This document shows positions 7,973 through 16,492 of a stretch of 64,000 bases of DNA, one piece after another. Both the position numbers and the translations under genes were made by a program. Under the pieces are notes generated by a model. The model was not told where the DNA came from. It saw only the letters and a program-made list of their open reading frames with translations, and did no database searches. The stretch comes from Mesorhizobium loti CJ3sym. GTDB lineage: Bacteria > Pseudomonadota > Alphaproteobacteria > Rhizobiales > Rhizobiaceae. The stretch covers positions 245,070 through 309,069 of the forward strand of contig NZ_AXAL01000001.1 of the NCBI RefSeq assembly GCF_000472785.1. Direction: 5' to 3'. How positions within the stretch are numbered: position 1 is the stretch's first letter; each line of letters opens with the position of its first letter.

Positions 7973-8728
7973 TCACGCGGCTTCGCCGATCACGCCGGCA
8001 TAGCCATTGGCTTCGAGGTCGAGCGCCAGCGACTTGTCGCCGGACTTGATGACCTGGCCCTTGTAGAGCACGTGCACGCTATCAGGCACGATGTGTTCGA
8101 GCAGCCGCTGGTAGTGGGTGATCACCAGGAAGGCCCTGTCGGGCGCACGCAGCGCGTTGACGCCGTCGGACACGATCTTCAGCGCATCGATGTCGAGGCC
8201 GGAATCGGTCTCGTCGAGCACACACAGCTTCGGCTCCAAAAGCTTCATCTGCAGGATCTCGGCGCGCTTCTTCTCGCCACCGGAGAAGCCGACATTGAGC
8301 GGCCGCTTCAGCATCGCCATGTCCATGCTGAGCGACGCGGCGGCTTCCTTCACCCGCTTCAGGAATTCCGGGATCTTCAGCGGGTCCTCGCCACGCGCCT
8401 TGCGCTGCTCGTTCATAGCGACCTTCAGGAATTCCATGGTCGCGACGCCCGGTATCTCCATCGGGTACTGGAAGGCGAGGAAGATGCCTGACGTGGCTCG
8501 CTCGGCCGGATCCATTTCGAGGATCGAATGGCCGTTGTAGAGGATGTCGCCCTCGGTGACCTCATAGTCCTCGCGGCCGGCGAGGATGTAGGACAGCGTC
8601 GACTTGCCGGAGCCGTTCGGGCCCATGATGGCGGCAACCTCGCCGGCTTTCACCGTCAGGTTCAGGCCGCGGATGATTTCGGTGCCGTCATCGACGATGC
8701 GGGCGTGCAGGTTCTTGATCTCAAGCAT
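7973..8728 (-). CDS. sufC: SufC ABC-type ATPase of Fe-S assembly
   Basis: SufC is the soluble ATPase that reshapes the SufB-SufD scaffold. The 251-residue protein starts MLEIKNLHARI and has Walker A GPNGSGKST near residue 37, the signature FSGGEKKRAEIL and Walker B LCVLDETDSGLDIDAL. These are the hallmarks that separate SufC from transporter ATPases. The open frame extends 40 codons further upstream to 8848, but that part overlaps the preceding small gene and reads as out-of-frame sequence, so the ATG at 8728 is chosen. Its first eight bases overlap the 3' end of the small membrane protein gene, suggesting translational coupling. Confidence 0.96.
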   Translation of the reverse strand: MLEIKNLHARIVDDGTEIIRGLNLTVKAGEVAAIMGPNGSGKSTLSYILAGREDYEVTEGDILYNGHSILEMDPAERATSGIFLAFQYPMEIPGVATMEFLKVAMNEQRKARGEDPLKIPEFLKRVKEAAASLSMDMAMLKRPLNVGFSGGEKKRAEILQMKLLEPKLCVLDETDSGLDIDALKIVSDGVNALRAPDRAFLVITHYQRLLEHIVPDSVHVLYKGQVIKSGDKSLALDLEANGYAGVIGEAA

Positions 8729-9008
8729 TGTTCTTTTCTCTGAAATAGTCGTCGTAAGTGATCGAATAGTCGGTGTGCCGGCGCTGTAGCGCCTTGAACC
8801 ACCAGAAGGACAGGCCGAAGCCGATGGCAAAGACGGCGATGCCGACATAGAGATTGACGAAGGCGGCCAAAAGGATGCCGGCGAAGGCCGTCACGACAGT
8901 CGCGCCGGCGTATTTCGCCATGGCGATGTTGCCCTCGCGACGGACGGCCCAAAGCCGCCGCCAGCGGACGGCAAACCAGATTTCTTCTCTGGGCAGCCCG
9001 CTCGCCAT
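8721..9008 (-). CDS. Small two-helix membrane protein inside suf operon
   Basis: The 95-residue protein is not recognised. It has a basic N-terminal segment (EEIWFAVRWRRLWAVRREG), then two closely spaced hydrophobic stretches around residues 31-50 and 52-70 (ATVVTAFAGILLAAFVNLYV and IAVFAIGFGLSFWWF). The C-terminal tail is charged and tyrosine-rich (RRHTDYSITYDDYFREKNNA). The sufB stop and the ATG at 9008 are separated by five bases, and its 3' end overlaps sufC by eight bases, so it is tightly embedded between two scaffold genes. A GTG at 9014 overlaps the sufB stop and is an alternative start. Context suggests a membrane link or anchor for SufBCD, but this is inference. Confidence 0.75.
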   Translation of the reverse strand: MASGLPREEIWFAVRWRRLWAVRREGNIAMAKYAGATVVTAFAGILLAAFVNLYVGIAVFAIGFGLSFWWFKALQRRHTDYSITYDDYFREKNNA

Positions 9009-9013
9009 GGTCA

Positions 9014-10531
<1,518 letters not shown>

Positions 10532-10715
10532 ATGCGTTCTCCATCCACGCCGGGGTCAAGGCCCGACAGTTTTCAAACTATGGCACCGCCGAAATGAATG
10601 CCCAGGGCATTCGCGGCAGCGTAAGTTCCATATAGTGCGCTTCGACCGGAAATTCACCCGGCCAGCATGAAACGCACGGCTCTACCAGGCCAAAAGGCCC
10701 AAAATCGTCCAACCG

Positions 10716-11894
10716 CTACGCGGCTTCTTCTCTATCCGCCTTTTCCCTGGCGGCTTGCCTTGCGGCGATGCCCGCCAGGGCGGTGCGGAACAACTCGATG
10801 TCCTCAGCGCCGGTCGCCGGACCGATCGAAACGCGCAAGGCACCGAGACTGTCACCGTAACCCATGGCTTTCAGCACGTGGCTCGGCCCGACCTTGCCCG
10901 ACGAGCAGGCGGAGCCGGCCGACAGCGCCACACCGGCGAGATCGAAGGCGATCTGCGCGGTTTCGGCCTTGATGCCGGGAATAGCGAAGAATGTCGTGTT
11001 GGCAAGCCTTGGCGCGCCGGTTCCAAAGATTTCCACTTCCGGCACCAACATTTTCAGCATGGCTTCGACGTCGTCGCGGCGATGCCGCACCGCCTCCACG
11101 GCCAGCAGTCCGGCCAAGGCTTCGCGTGCGGCCACGCCAAAACCGGCAATGGCGGCGAGGTTTTCCGTGCCCCCGCGATGGCCCTTTTCCTGACCCCCGC
11201 CATTGATCAGAGGCTTCGGCATCATCAGATCTGCGGCGGCAACGATGGCGCCAACACCCTTGGGACCACCGATCTTGTGCGAAGACAGAATCAGATAGTC
11301 GGCGTAACCCGCTGATAGATCGATCGAAACGCGCCCCGCCGCCTGAACCGCATCGACAACCAGGATGCCACCGGCCGCCTTGACGATTTCGGCGACACGA
11401 CCAATCGGCTGGAGAACGCCGGTCTCGTTGTTGGCGGCGTGGATCGCGACCAGCGGCAGGCCCTCTGCCTTGTCATGACCGCCGAGCGCTGTCGCGAGGG
11501 CAGCAAGATCGGCAATGCCGTTGGCATCGACACCGATCCGCGTCACCTGCGCGGCCGGGAAGCGTCCGCCATTCAACAGACAAGGATGGTCAGCCTCCGA
11601 CACATAAAGCCTGCTCATCCGCACGCTGCCGCGCCCCATCTGCCAGTCGGGTGAAAGGAGCGTCGAGGCGGCTTCGGTCGCGCCGGAGGTGAACACGACA
11701 TGTTCGGGCTTGGCATTGACCAGCGCCGCAATCTCACGCCTTGCGGTCTCGATCAGGCGGCGCGCGGCACGCCCCTCGGCATGGACCGAGGACGGGTTGG
11801 CGGTCACATCAAGCGCCGCGACCATAGCCTCGCGGGCCGCTGCAAGCAGCGGCGCACTGGCATTATAGTCGAGATAGGCGCGTTTTGCGGCCAT
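10716..11894 (-). CDS. Group I (NifS/IscS-like) cysteine desulfurase
   Basis: This 392-residue PLP enzyme is a class I cysteine desulfurase: YLDYNASAPL at the N-terminus, the PLP lysine in ILSSHKIGGPKGVGA near residue 195, GGGQEKGHRGGTEN, and the catalytic cysteine loop LSAGSACSSGKVGPSHVL near residue 315. It would release sulfur from cysteine as persulfide, and it heads the suf operon ahead of sufB. The open frame starts at 11924, but the ATG at 11894 begins MAAKRAYLDYNA, the normal family N-terminus. No iscU or fdx genes are nearby, so it probably serves SUF or tRNA thiolation rather than an ISC system. Confidence 0.92.
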   Translation of the reverse strand: MAAKRAYLDYNASAPLLAAAREAMVAALDVTANPSSVHAEGRAARRLIETARREIAALVNAKPEHVVFTSGATEAASTLLSPDWQMGRGSVRMSRLYVSEADHPCLLNGGRFPAAQVTRIGVDANGIADLAALATALGGHDKAEGLPLVAIHAANNETGVLQPIGRVAEIVKAAGGILVVDAVQAAGRVSIDLSAGYADYLILSSHKIGGPKGVGAIVAAADLMMPKPLINGGGQEKGHRGGTENLAAIAGFGVAAREALAGLLAVEAVRHRRDDVEAMLKMLVPEVEIFGTGAPRLANTTFFAIPGIKAETAQIAFDLAGVALSAGSACSSGKVGPSHVLKAMGYGDSLGALRVSIGPATGAEDIELFRTALAGIAARQAAREKADREEAA

Positions 11895-12025
11895 TTTCGT
11901 CGGTTCAGTCCCGTCAGAAGCCATTCCGCAGTCGTATGGCGTTATTTCCTTGAAATTCCAAGGCGAGCCGTCCTATTTACGCGGCTTGCGGCGCGGGTGG
12001 CCGGGCTCGACGTCTGGCCACTCAG

Positions 12026-12042
12026 TTTTGAACAATTCTAAA
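12026..12042. promoter_or_regulatory. Irr box (iron control element) ahead of suf operon
   Basis: The plus strand reads TTTTGAACAATTCTAAA. The rhizobial iron control element bound by Irr is TTTAGAA-N3-TTCTAAA, so 13 of 14 defined positions match. A second half site TTCTAA follows at 12048-12053. The site lies in the 239-bp divergent spacer between the first suf-operon gene (start 11894) and the alpha/beta hydrolase gene (start 12134). It would couple Fe-S assembly to iron and haem status. Confidence 0.65.
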
Positions 12043-12133
12043 CTAGCTTCTAAGAAGACGCTCGCCCTGCGTCAAGGCCAGAGGAATGTTCGTTCCGGGC
12101 GCCGCGCATTCGTATACGTAAGTGGAGTATTTC

Positions 12134-12808
12134 ATGCCTGAGGTCATTTTCACCGGTCCGGCCGGTCGCCTGGAGGGACGCTATCAGCCCTCTAAGGAAA
12201 AGAGCGCGCCGATTGCCATCGTGTTGCATCCGCATCCGCAGTTTGGCGGCACGATGAACAACAAGATCGTCTACGACCTCTTCTACATGTTCCAGAAGCG
12301 CGATTTCACCACGCTGCGTTTCAATTTCCGCGGCATCGGCCGCAGCCAGGGCGAATTCGACCATGGCACCGGCGAATTGTCGGACGCGGCCGCCGCACTC
12401 GACTGGGTGCAGTCGTTGCATCCGGATTCGAAGAGCTGCTGGGTCGCCGGCTATTCCTTCGGCTCGTGGATCGGCATGCAGCTCCTGATGCGCCGGCCCG
12501 AGATAGAGGGCTTCATCTCGATCGCGCCGCAGCCCAACACCTATGATTTCTCGTTCCTGGCGCCCTGCCCGTCATCGGGCCTGATCATCCATGGCGATGC
12601 CGACAAAGTGGCGCCGCCGAAGGATGTGCAGGGCCTGGTCGACAAGTTGCACACGCAAAAGGGCATCACCATCACGCAGAAGACCTTGCCCGGCGCCAAC
12701 CACTTTTTCGCCAACGACGCCGATCTGCTGCTCGAGGAATGCGCTGATTATCTTGATCGCCGGCTGGCGGGAGAATTGTCCGATCCACGGCCGAAGCGGC
12801 TGCGCTAA
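12134..12808 (+). CDS. Alpha/beta hydrolase, YhaP/CocE-like dienelactone hydrolase fold
   Basis: The 224-residue cytosolic protein is a small alpha/beta hydrolase. An HPHPQFGGTMNNK segment near residue 37 forms the oxyanion loop, TLRFNFRGIGRSQG follows, the nucleophile elbow is AGYSFGSWIG near residue 108, an IIHGDADKVAPP motif carries the acidic residue, and GANHFF carries the catalytic histidine. GGAG at 12124-12127 lies six bases ahead of the ATG at 12134 and decides the start over an upstream in-frame codon. The substrate is unknown. Its position opposite the suf operon, sharing a spacer with an Irr box, may mean joint iron control. Confidence 0.83.
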   Translation: MPEVIFTGPAGRLEGRYQPSKEKSAPIAIVLHPHPQFGGTMNNKIVYDLFYMFQKRDFTTLRFNFRGIGRSQGEFDHGTGELSDAAAALDWVQSLHPDSKSCWVAGYSFGSWIGMQLLMRRPEIEGFISIAPQPNTYDFSFLAPCPSSGLIIHGDADKVAPPKDVQGLVDKLHTQKGITITQKTLPGANHFFANDADLLLEECADYLDRRLAGELSDPRPKRLR

Positions 12809-12959
12809 AACGTCAGACAAAGGGGCCGCCTGGATGCTGACGTCAACGAGCAGAATCTCGGGGCGGTCGCGTTCTGCTGCAAATGCGGCTTCCTGCCGGT
12901 AGGACGTTCCGAGCTGGACGGATCGGGCAAGCCCTTCCCGCTCATTCAAATGGCGCAAT

Positions 12960-12983
12960 CGGCCTGAGCTCGAGCTCAGGCCG
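12960..12983. terminator. 24-bp perfect palindrome between convergent genes
   Basis: CGGCCTGAGCTC followed by its exact complement forms a loop-free 24-base palindrome in the spacer between the alpha/beta hydrolase and the convergent SDR gene. There is no T-run on either side, so intrinsic termination is uncertain. The rest of 12809-13028 shows no credible gene. Confidence 0.4.
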
Positions 12984-13028
12984 GGATGAGACCACGTTCG
13001 TCCTTTTTCCTCTGGATTTGCGGGACTA

Positions 13029-13883
13029 TCAGCCTGCCCAGGCGGCCGCGCCCATAGGTTCGAAATCCGTCGAGACTGCAACGTCGCGCCATTGCCTCAA
13101 CATGGCTTGCGAGTCGGTGATCCGGCGTTCGCTCCGCGTGACGGTGTCGCTGCCGAGCGGCAGCCGAAACGGCGGTTTGGCCAGATTGCCAATGTCCACA
13201 ATAATTTCTGCCAGCTTGTCCGGATTTCCGGGCTGGTTGTGATTGGCGTCGATTGCCGTCTGGCGCATCGCGCCGGAGGTTTCATGGTAGTCCGCAATTT
13301 TGTTCGCGCTGGTGACAAGCGACGATGCATCGAGAAAGTCGGTGCGAAAAAAGCCGGGCTCGACGACAGTGACATGGATACCGAGCGGAGCAAGTTCCAT
13401 CGAAAGCGCTTCGCTCAGGCCTTCGATGGCGAATTTGGTCGAGCCGTAGACACCCCAGCCGGAGAAGGAGGAGATGCCACCGACCGACGAGATGTTGATG
13501 ATGTGCCCGGCGCGCTCCTGGCGCATGTGCGGCAGGACGGCCCGTGTCACGGCAAGAAGGCCAAATACATTGGTGCGATAGAGCGCTTCAATCTCTTCGG
13601 CACTCGCCTCCTCGACAGCGCCGAGCAGACCATAACCGGCATTGTTCAGCAGAACATCGATACGGCCATATTTGCGGACCGCCTCGTCGGCTGCCGCGCG
13701 CGCCTGCGCCGCGTCGGTCACGTCGAGGGTGACCGGCAGAAGATTGGAGCGATCGCCAAACCGTTCGACGATTTTTTTCGAGTCGCGAGCGGTGGCGACC
13801 ACGGCGTCGCCGTTTGCCAGCGCACGTTCGGCCACGAGGGCACCGAAACCACGCGAGGCACCAGTGATGAACCAGACTTTCAT
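13029..13883 (-). CDS. SDR family oxidoreductase
   Basis: The 284-residue protein is a classical short-chain dehydrogenase: cofactor motif TGASRGFG near residue 8, LDVTD and NNAGYG near residue 82, the catalytic serine in INISSVGG, and the YGSTK pair (catalytic Tyr and Lys) near residue 152. The arginine of TGASRG and the ARD at the end of the second strand favour NADP(H). The substrate is unknown. It is divergent from a LysR-type regulator 115 bp away, the standard layout in which the regulator controls the enzyme gene. Confidence 0.9.
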   Translation of the reverse strand: MKVWFITGASRGFGALVAERALANGDAVVATARDSKKIVERFGDRSNLLPVTLDVTDAAQARAAADEAVRKYGRIDVLLNNAGYGLLGAVEEASAEEIEALYRTNVFGLLAVTRAVLPHMRQERAGHIINISSVGGISSFSGWGVYGSTKFAIEGLSEALSMELAPLGIHVTVVEPGFFRTDFLDASSLVTSANKIADYHETSGAMRQTAIDANHNQPGNPDKLAEIIVDIGNLAKPPFRLPLGSDTVTRSERRITDSQAMLRQWRDVAVSTDFEPMGAAAWAG

Positions 13884-13946
13884 GAGACATTTCCTTTTCA
13901 GATACCGGCGATCCCGCCGTTGCCTTCACGATCTAATTTTTCTCCG

Positions 13947-13959
13947 CTACTGAGAGTAG
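13947..13959. promoter_or_regulatory. Inverted repeat in SDR-LysR spacer
   Basis: CTACT-GAG-AGTAG forms a short inverted repeat. It shares the core ACTGAG with the larger palindrome 30 bases downstream, so both may be half-site groups for the same regulator. Confidence 0.35.
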
Positions 13960-13979
13960 AGCCTGGATTTTTGATGGAG

Positions 13980-13998
13980 TACTGAGTATAATTCAGTA
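13980..13998. promoter_or_regulatory. Probable LysR-type operator abutting the regulator start
   Basis: Perfect six-base arms TACTGA and TCAGTA are separated by seven bases. The palindrome ends on the base before the ATG of the LysR gene, so bound regulator would block its own initiation region. LysR-type proteins recognise interrupted palindromes of this size, usually in the divergent spacer. Confidence 0.5.
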
Positions 13999-14901
13999 AT
14001 GGCACGCGTTGAACCCAATGACCTTTCGGTTTTCCTGACAATTGCCCGTCATCGGAGCATTCGAAAGGCAGCCGATGAGATGGGTGTGACGCCGTCGGCC
14101 CTCAGCCATGCCTTGAGGGGACTGGAAGAGGATCTGGGCGTGCGGCTTTTCAACCGCACGACGCGCAGCGTTGCGCCGACGGAAGCGGGAGAGCGGCTCC
14201 AAGCCCGTATCGCACCGGCCTTTCGAGACATCGATGATGCGCTCGAAGACCTCAACAGCTTCCGCGATATGCCAACCGGAACGCTTCGCATCAATGCTTC
14301 ACGCGCCTCGGCGGAAATTATCCTTTTGCCGATCGTGACCCGTTTTCTCGTGGCCTATCCAGGAGTCAATGTCGATATCGTCGCCAACAACGCCTTCGTA
14401 GATATGGTGTCACAGGGTTTCGATGCCGGAGTGCGCTTTGGAGAGGTCATAGCGCAAGACATGATCGCGGTGCCGCTCGGGCCTCCGCAACGTACCGCCT
14501 ATGTCGCCTCTCCCGATTTCTTTCGACGATATCCCAGGCCGACGACCCCGGACGAATTAAAGGGCTTGCCTTGCATCCGCTTTCGTTTCGAAAGCGGCCG
14601 CTATTATGCGTGGGAGTTCGAGCGCGACAACGTGGAACTGTCCGTTGAGGTCAACGGGCGACTTACGCTCGGCGAGCAGGATCTTGCCGTGCAGGCCGCA
14701 CTTGATGGCGCGGGGATCGCCTTTGCCTTTGAAGCGCAGGTCAAGGACTTCATCGAACAAGGCCGGCTTGAGCGGGTGCTTGAAGACTGGTGCCCGCACT
14801 ATCCGGGTTTCTATCTCTATTATCCGAGCCGCCGGCAGTTGCCAGCGGCGCTGCGGGCCTTCGTCGATTTTGCACGGAGATCGATTTTGCACGGCACATG
14901 A
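13999..14901 (+). CDS. LysR family transcriptional regulator
   Basis: The 300-residue protein has the N-terminal winged helix-turn-helix of LysR regulators (LSVFLTIARHRSIRKAADEMGVTPSALSHALRG as the helical core, then LEEDLGVRLFNRTTRSVAPTEAGERL) and a periplasmic-binding-like effector domain from about residue 90. The effector domain reads like the group that controls SDR or quinone-type enzymes. It is divergent from the SDR gene and probably activates that gene and represses itself through the palindrome at its start codon. The inducer is unknown. Confidence 0.92.
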   Translation: MARVEPNDLSVFLTIARHRSIRKAADEMGVTPSALSHALRGLEEDLGVRLFNRTTRSVAPTEAGERLQARIAPAFRDIDDALEDLNSFRDMPTGTLRINASRASAEIILLPIVTRFLVAYPGVNVDIVANNAFVDMVSQGFDAGVRFGEVIAQDMIAVPLGPPQRTAYVASPDFFRRYPRPTTPDELKGLPCIRFRFESGRYYAWEFERDNVELSVEVNGRLTLGEQDLAVQAALDGAGIAFAFEAQVKDFIEQGRLERVLEDWCPHYPGFYLYYPSRRQLPAALRAFVDFARRSILHGT

Positions 14902-14973
14902 CGACATAGGCACGCCGATGCTAAGGTCGCCCGGAAATCAGCATATTGCGACGGCGAAACCGGGAAACTGACG

Positions 14974-15624
14974 ATGTACGAGCCTCCTCATTTCAAGGAA
15001 ACACGGGTGGAGATCCTGCATGGACTGATCCGGGCGCATCCGCTCGGCATGCTGATCTCGAACGGCCCTGATGGACCGGAAGCCAATGCCATCCCGTTCC
15101 TGCTCGATGGGGCTGTGTCTGCGAACGGCAGGTTGCGCGCTCACATGGCCAAGGCCAATCCGCAATGGAAGCTTATCGCGGAAAACCCGTCATCGCCCGT
15201 GCTGGTCGTCTTCCAGGGCACTGATGCCTATGTGACGCCCTCCTGGTATGAAACCAAGCGCGAGACCGGCAAGGTGGTGCCGACCTGGAACTATGCCATC
15301 GTGCAGGTGCGCGGCACGGCAAAGGTGATCGACGACCAGGACTGGCTGGCGCAGCAGATTGCCGACCTTACCGTCTCCCAGGAAGGTCCCCGCGAGGCGC
15401 CATGGGCGGTGACCGACGCGCCGGCGCCGTTTATCCAGTCACAGATCAAGGGCATCATCGGGCTGGAGATCGAAATCACTGAGATCCACGGCAAGTGGAA
15501 GGTCAGCCAGAACCGTCCTGTCGCCGACCGCGCCGGCGTTGCGCAAGGACTTGAAAGCGAAACCGCCAATTCGTCCGACATGGTTCGCCTGGTCAGGTCC
15601 TACGGCGGATTGGACAGCAATTAG
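14974..15624 (+). CDS. PaiB-like FMN-binding protein
   Basis: The 216-residue protein matches the PaiB family (FMN-binding split-barrel fold). Features are MYEPPHFKETR at the start, LGMLISNGPDGPEANAIPFLLD, RAHMAKANPQWK, TPSWYETKRETGKVVPTWNY near residue 92, and FIQSQIKGIIGLEIEITEIHGKWKVSQNR. PaiB was described in Bacillus as a negative regulator of degradative enzymes, but the fold suggests a flavin-dependent role and the family function is unsettled. It follows the LysR gene by 72 bp on the same strand and may be co-transcribed with it. Confidence 0.88.
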   Translation: MYEPPHFKETRVEILHGLIRAHPLGMLISNGPDGPEANAIPFLLDGAVSANGRLRAHMAKANPQWKLIAENPSSPVLVVFQGTDAYVTPSWYETKRETGKVVPTWNYAIVQVRGTAKVIDDQDWLAQQIADLTVSQEGPREAPWAVTDAPAPFIQSQIKGIIGLEIEITEIHGKWKVSQNRPVADRAGVAQGLESETANSSDMVRLVRSYGGLDSN

Positions 15625-15631
15625 CAGAGAC

Positions 15632-16447
15632 TTATTTTCGCGGCGCAATCAGCCGGAACGATGCTTTGCGGACCGGCAATCCTGACGGTGTCGGGCGGAA
15701 AATGAAGCCGAGCCGGGCAAACACCAGTCCGCAGGCCAGCGCGAAGGCGCAGCCGAGGCCGAAGCCGGCCACCGTGTCGCTCGGATAGTGGGCGCCGACG
15801 AAAACCCTGGTCGAGGCGAAACAGGCGGTGATCACCAGCGCGATATACCAGCGCCGCGGGAACAGGAGCAGGAGCACACCGAACACCGCCCCCATTGTCG
15901 TGGCATGGCCGGACGGAAAACCGGCAAAGCGCGCGTCGAAGGCAAAGGGATGCAGGGCCAGAACACCAAAGTCCTGGAAGTAGAGCGGACGGGCCCGGCC
16001 AATGGCATATTTCAGCACATTGACCAGCAGGCCGGACAGGCCAACGGAACTCAGCACCAGGAAAGCCAGGCAGGTCCAGTTGTAGACCAGCATCAGCGAT
16101 CGCCGCGATAGGCTTCGCCAATCGATCAGATTGGCCGCGACGAGCAAAAGCGCCGATGGGATCAGATACCAGCCGCCGAGAGCGAACTGGGTCAGGAACT
16201 CGGCAACCCTGGCTCCCGACCATTGACCATGCAGCACCCCTGCCGGCGTGTCGAGACGAACGAACGCCGCCGCCGTCAGCAACACCCAGACCAGGCCCCA
16301 AACCGGCCATGCGACGTTGGGGTAGCGCACGGGACGAAGGGCAAATCGATTTCTGACGATCTGCATCGTGTCGCGAAAATTGCCCAGGGATCGGCGCCCC
16401 GCTCCCAGGAGCCCGCCGGAAACAGAAGGACGCGATTTCACAAGCAT
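15632..16447 (-). CDS. PAP2 superfamily membrane phosphatase
   Basis: The 271-residue integral membrane protein has about six hydrophobic segments and the three acid phosphatase motifs: KYAIGRARP near residue 137, PSGHATTMG near residue 169, and STRVFVGAHYPSD near residue 204. Such enzymes dephosphorylate lipid phosphates, including polyprenyl pyrophosphate and lipid A (LpxE/LpxF-type in rhizobia). It is the last gene of a four-gene minus-strand cluster with a GT2, a LAB_N protein and an ArnT-like enzyme, which favours an envelope lipid substrate. An internal ATG at 16366 is an alternative start. It ends seven bases from the convergent PaiB-like gene. Confidence 0.88.
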   Translation of the reverse strand: MLVKSRPSVSGGLLGAGRRSLGNFRDTMQIVRNRFALRPVRYPNVAWPVWGLVWVLLTAAAFVRLDTPAGVLHGQWSGARVAEFLTQFALGGWYLIPSALLLVAANLIDWRSLSRRSLMLVYNWTCLAFLVLSSVGLSGLLVNVLKYAIGRARPLYFQDFGVLALHPFAFDARFAGFPSGHATTMGAVFGVLLLLFPRRWYIALVITACFASTRVFVGAHYPSDTVAGFGLGCAFALACGLVFARLGFIFRPTPSGLPVRKASFRLIAPRK

Positions 16448-16492
16448 TGGGATTTCGACCCCATTGTTGCCGTCATGGACATCGACGAGCCG

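Noticed and set aside
10532..10715. RirA-type iron-responsive operator before sufB
   Set aside because: No TGA-N9-TCA palindrome could be seen in this spacer.
12572..13081. Minus-strand ORF across the alpha/beta hydrolase 3' end and the spacer
   Set aside because: It might have been a decayed gene, but no motif is visible and most of it is antisense to the hydrolase.
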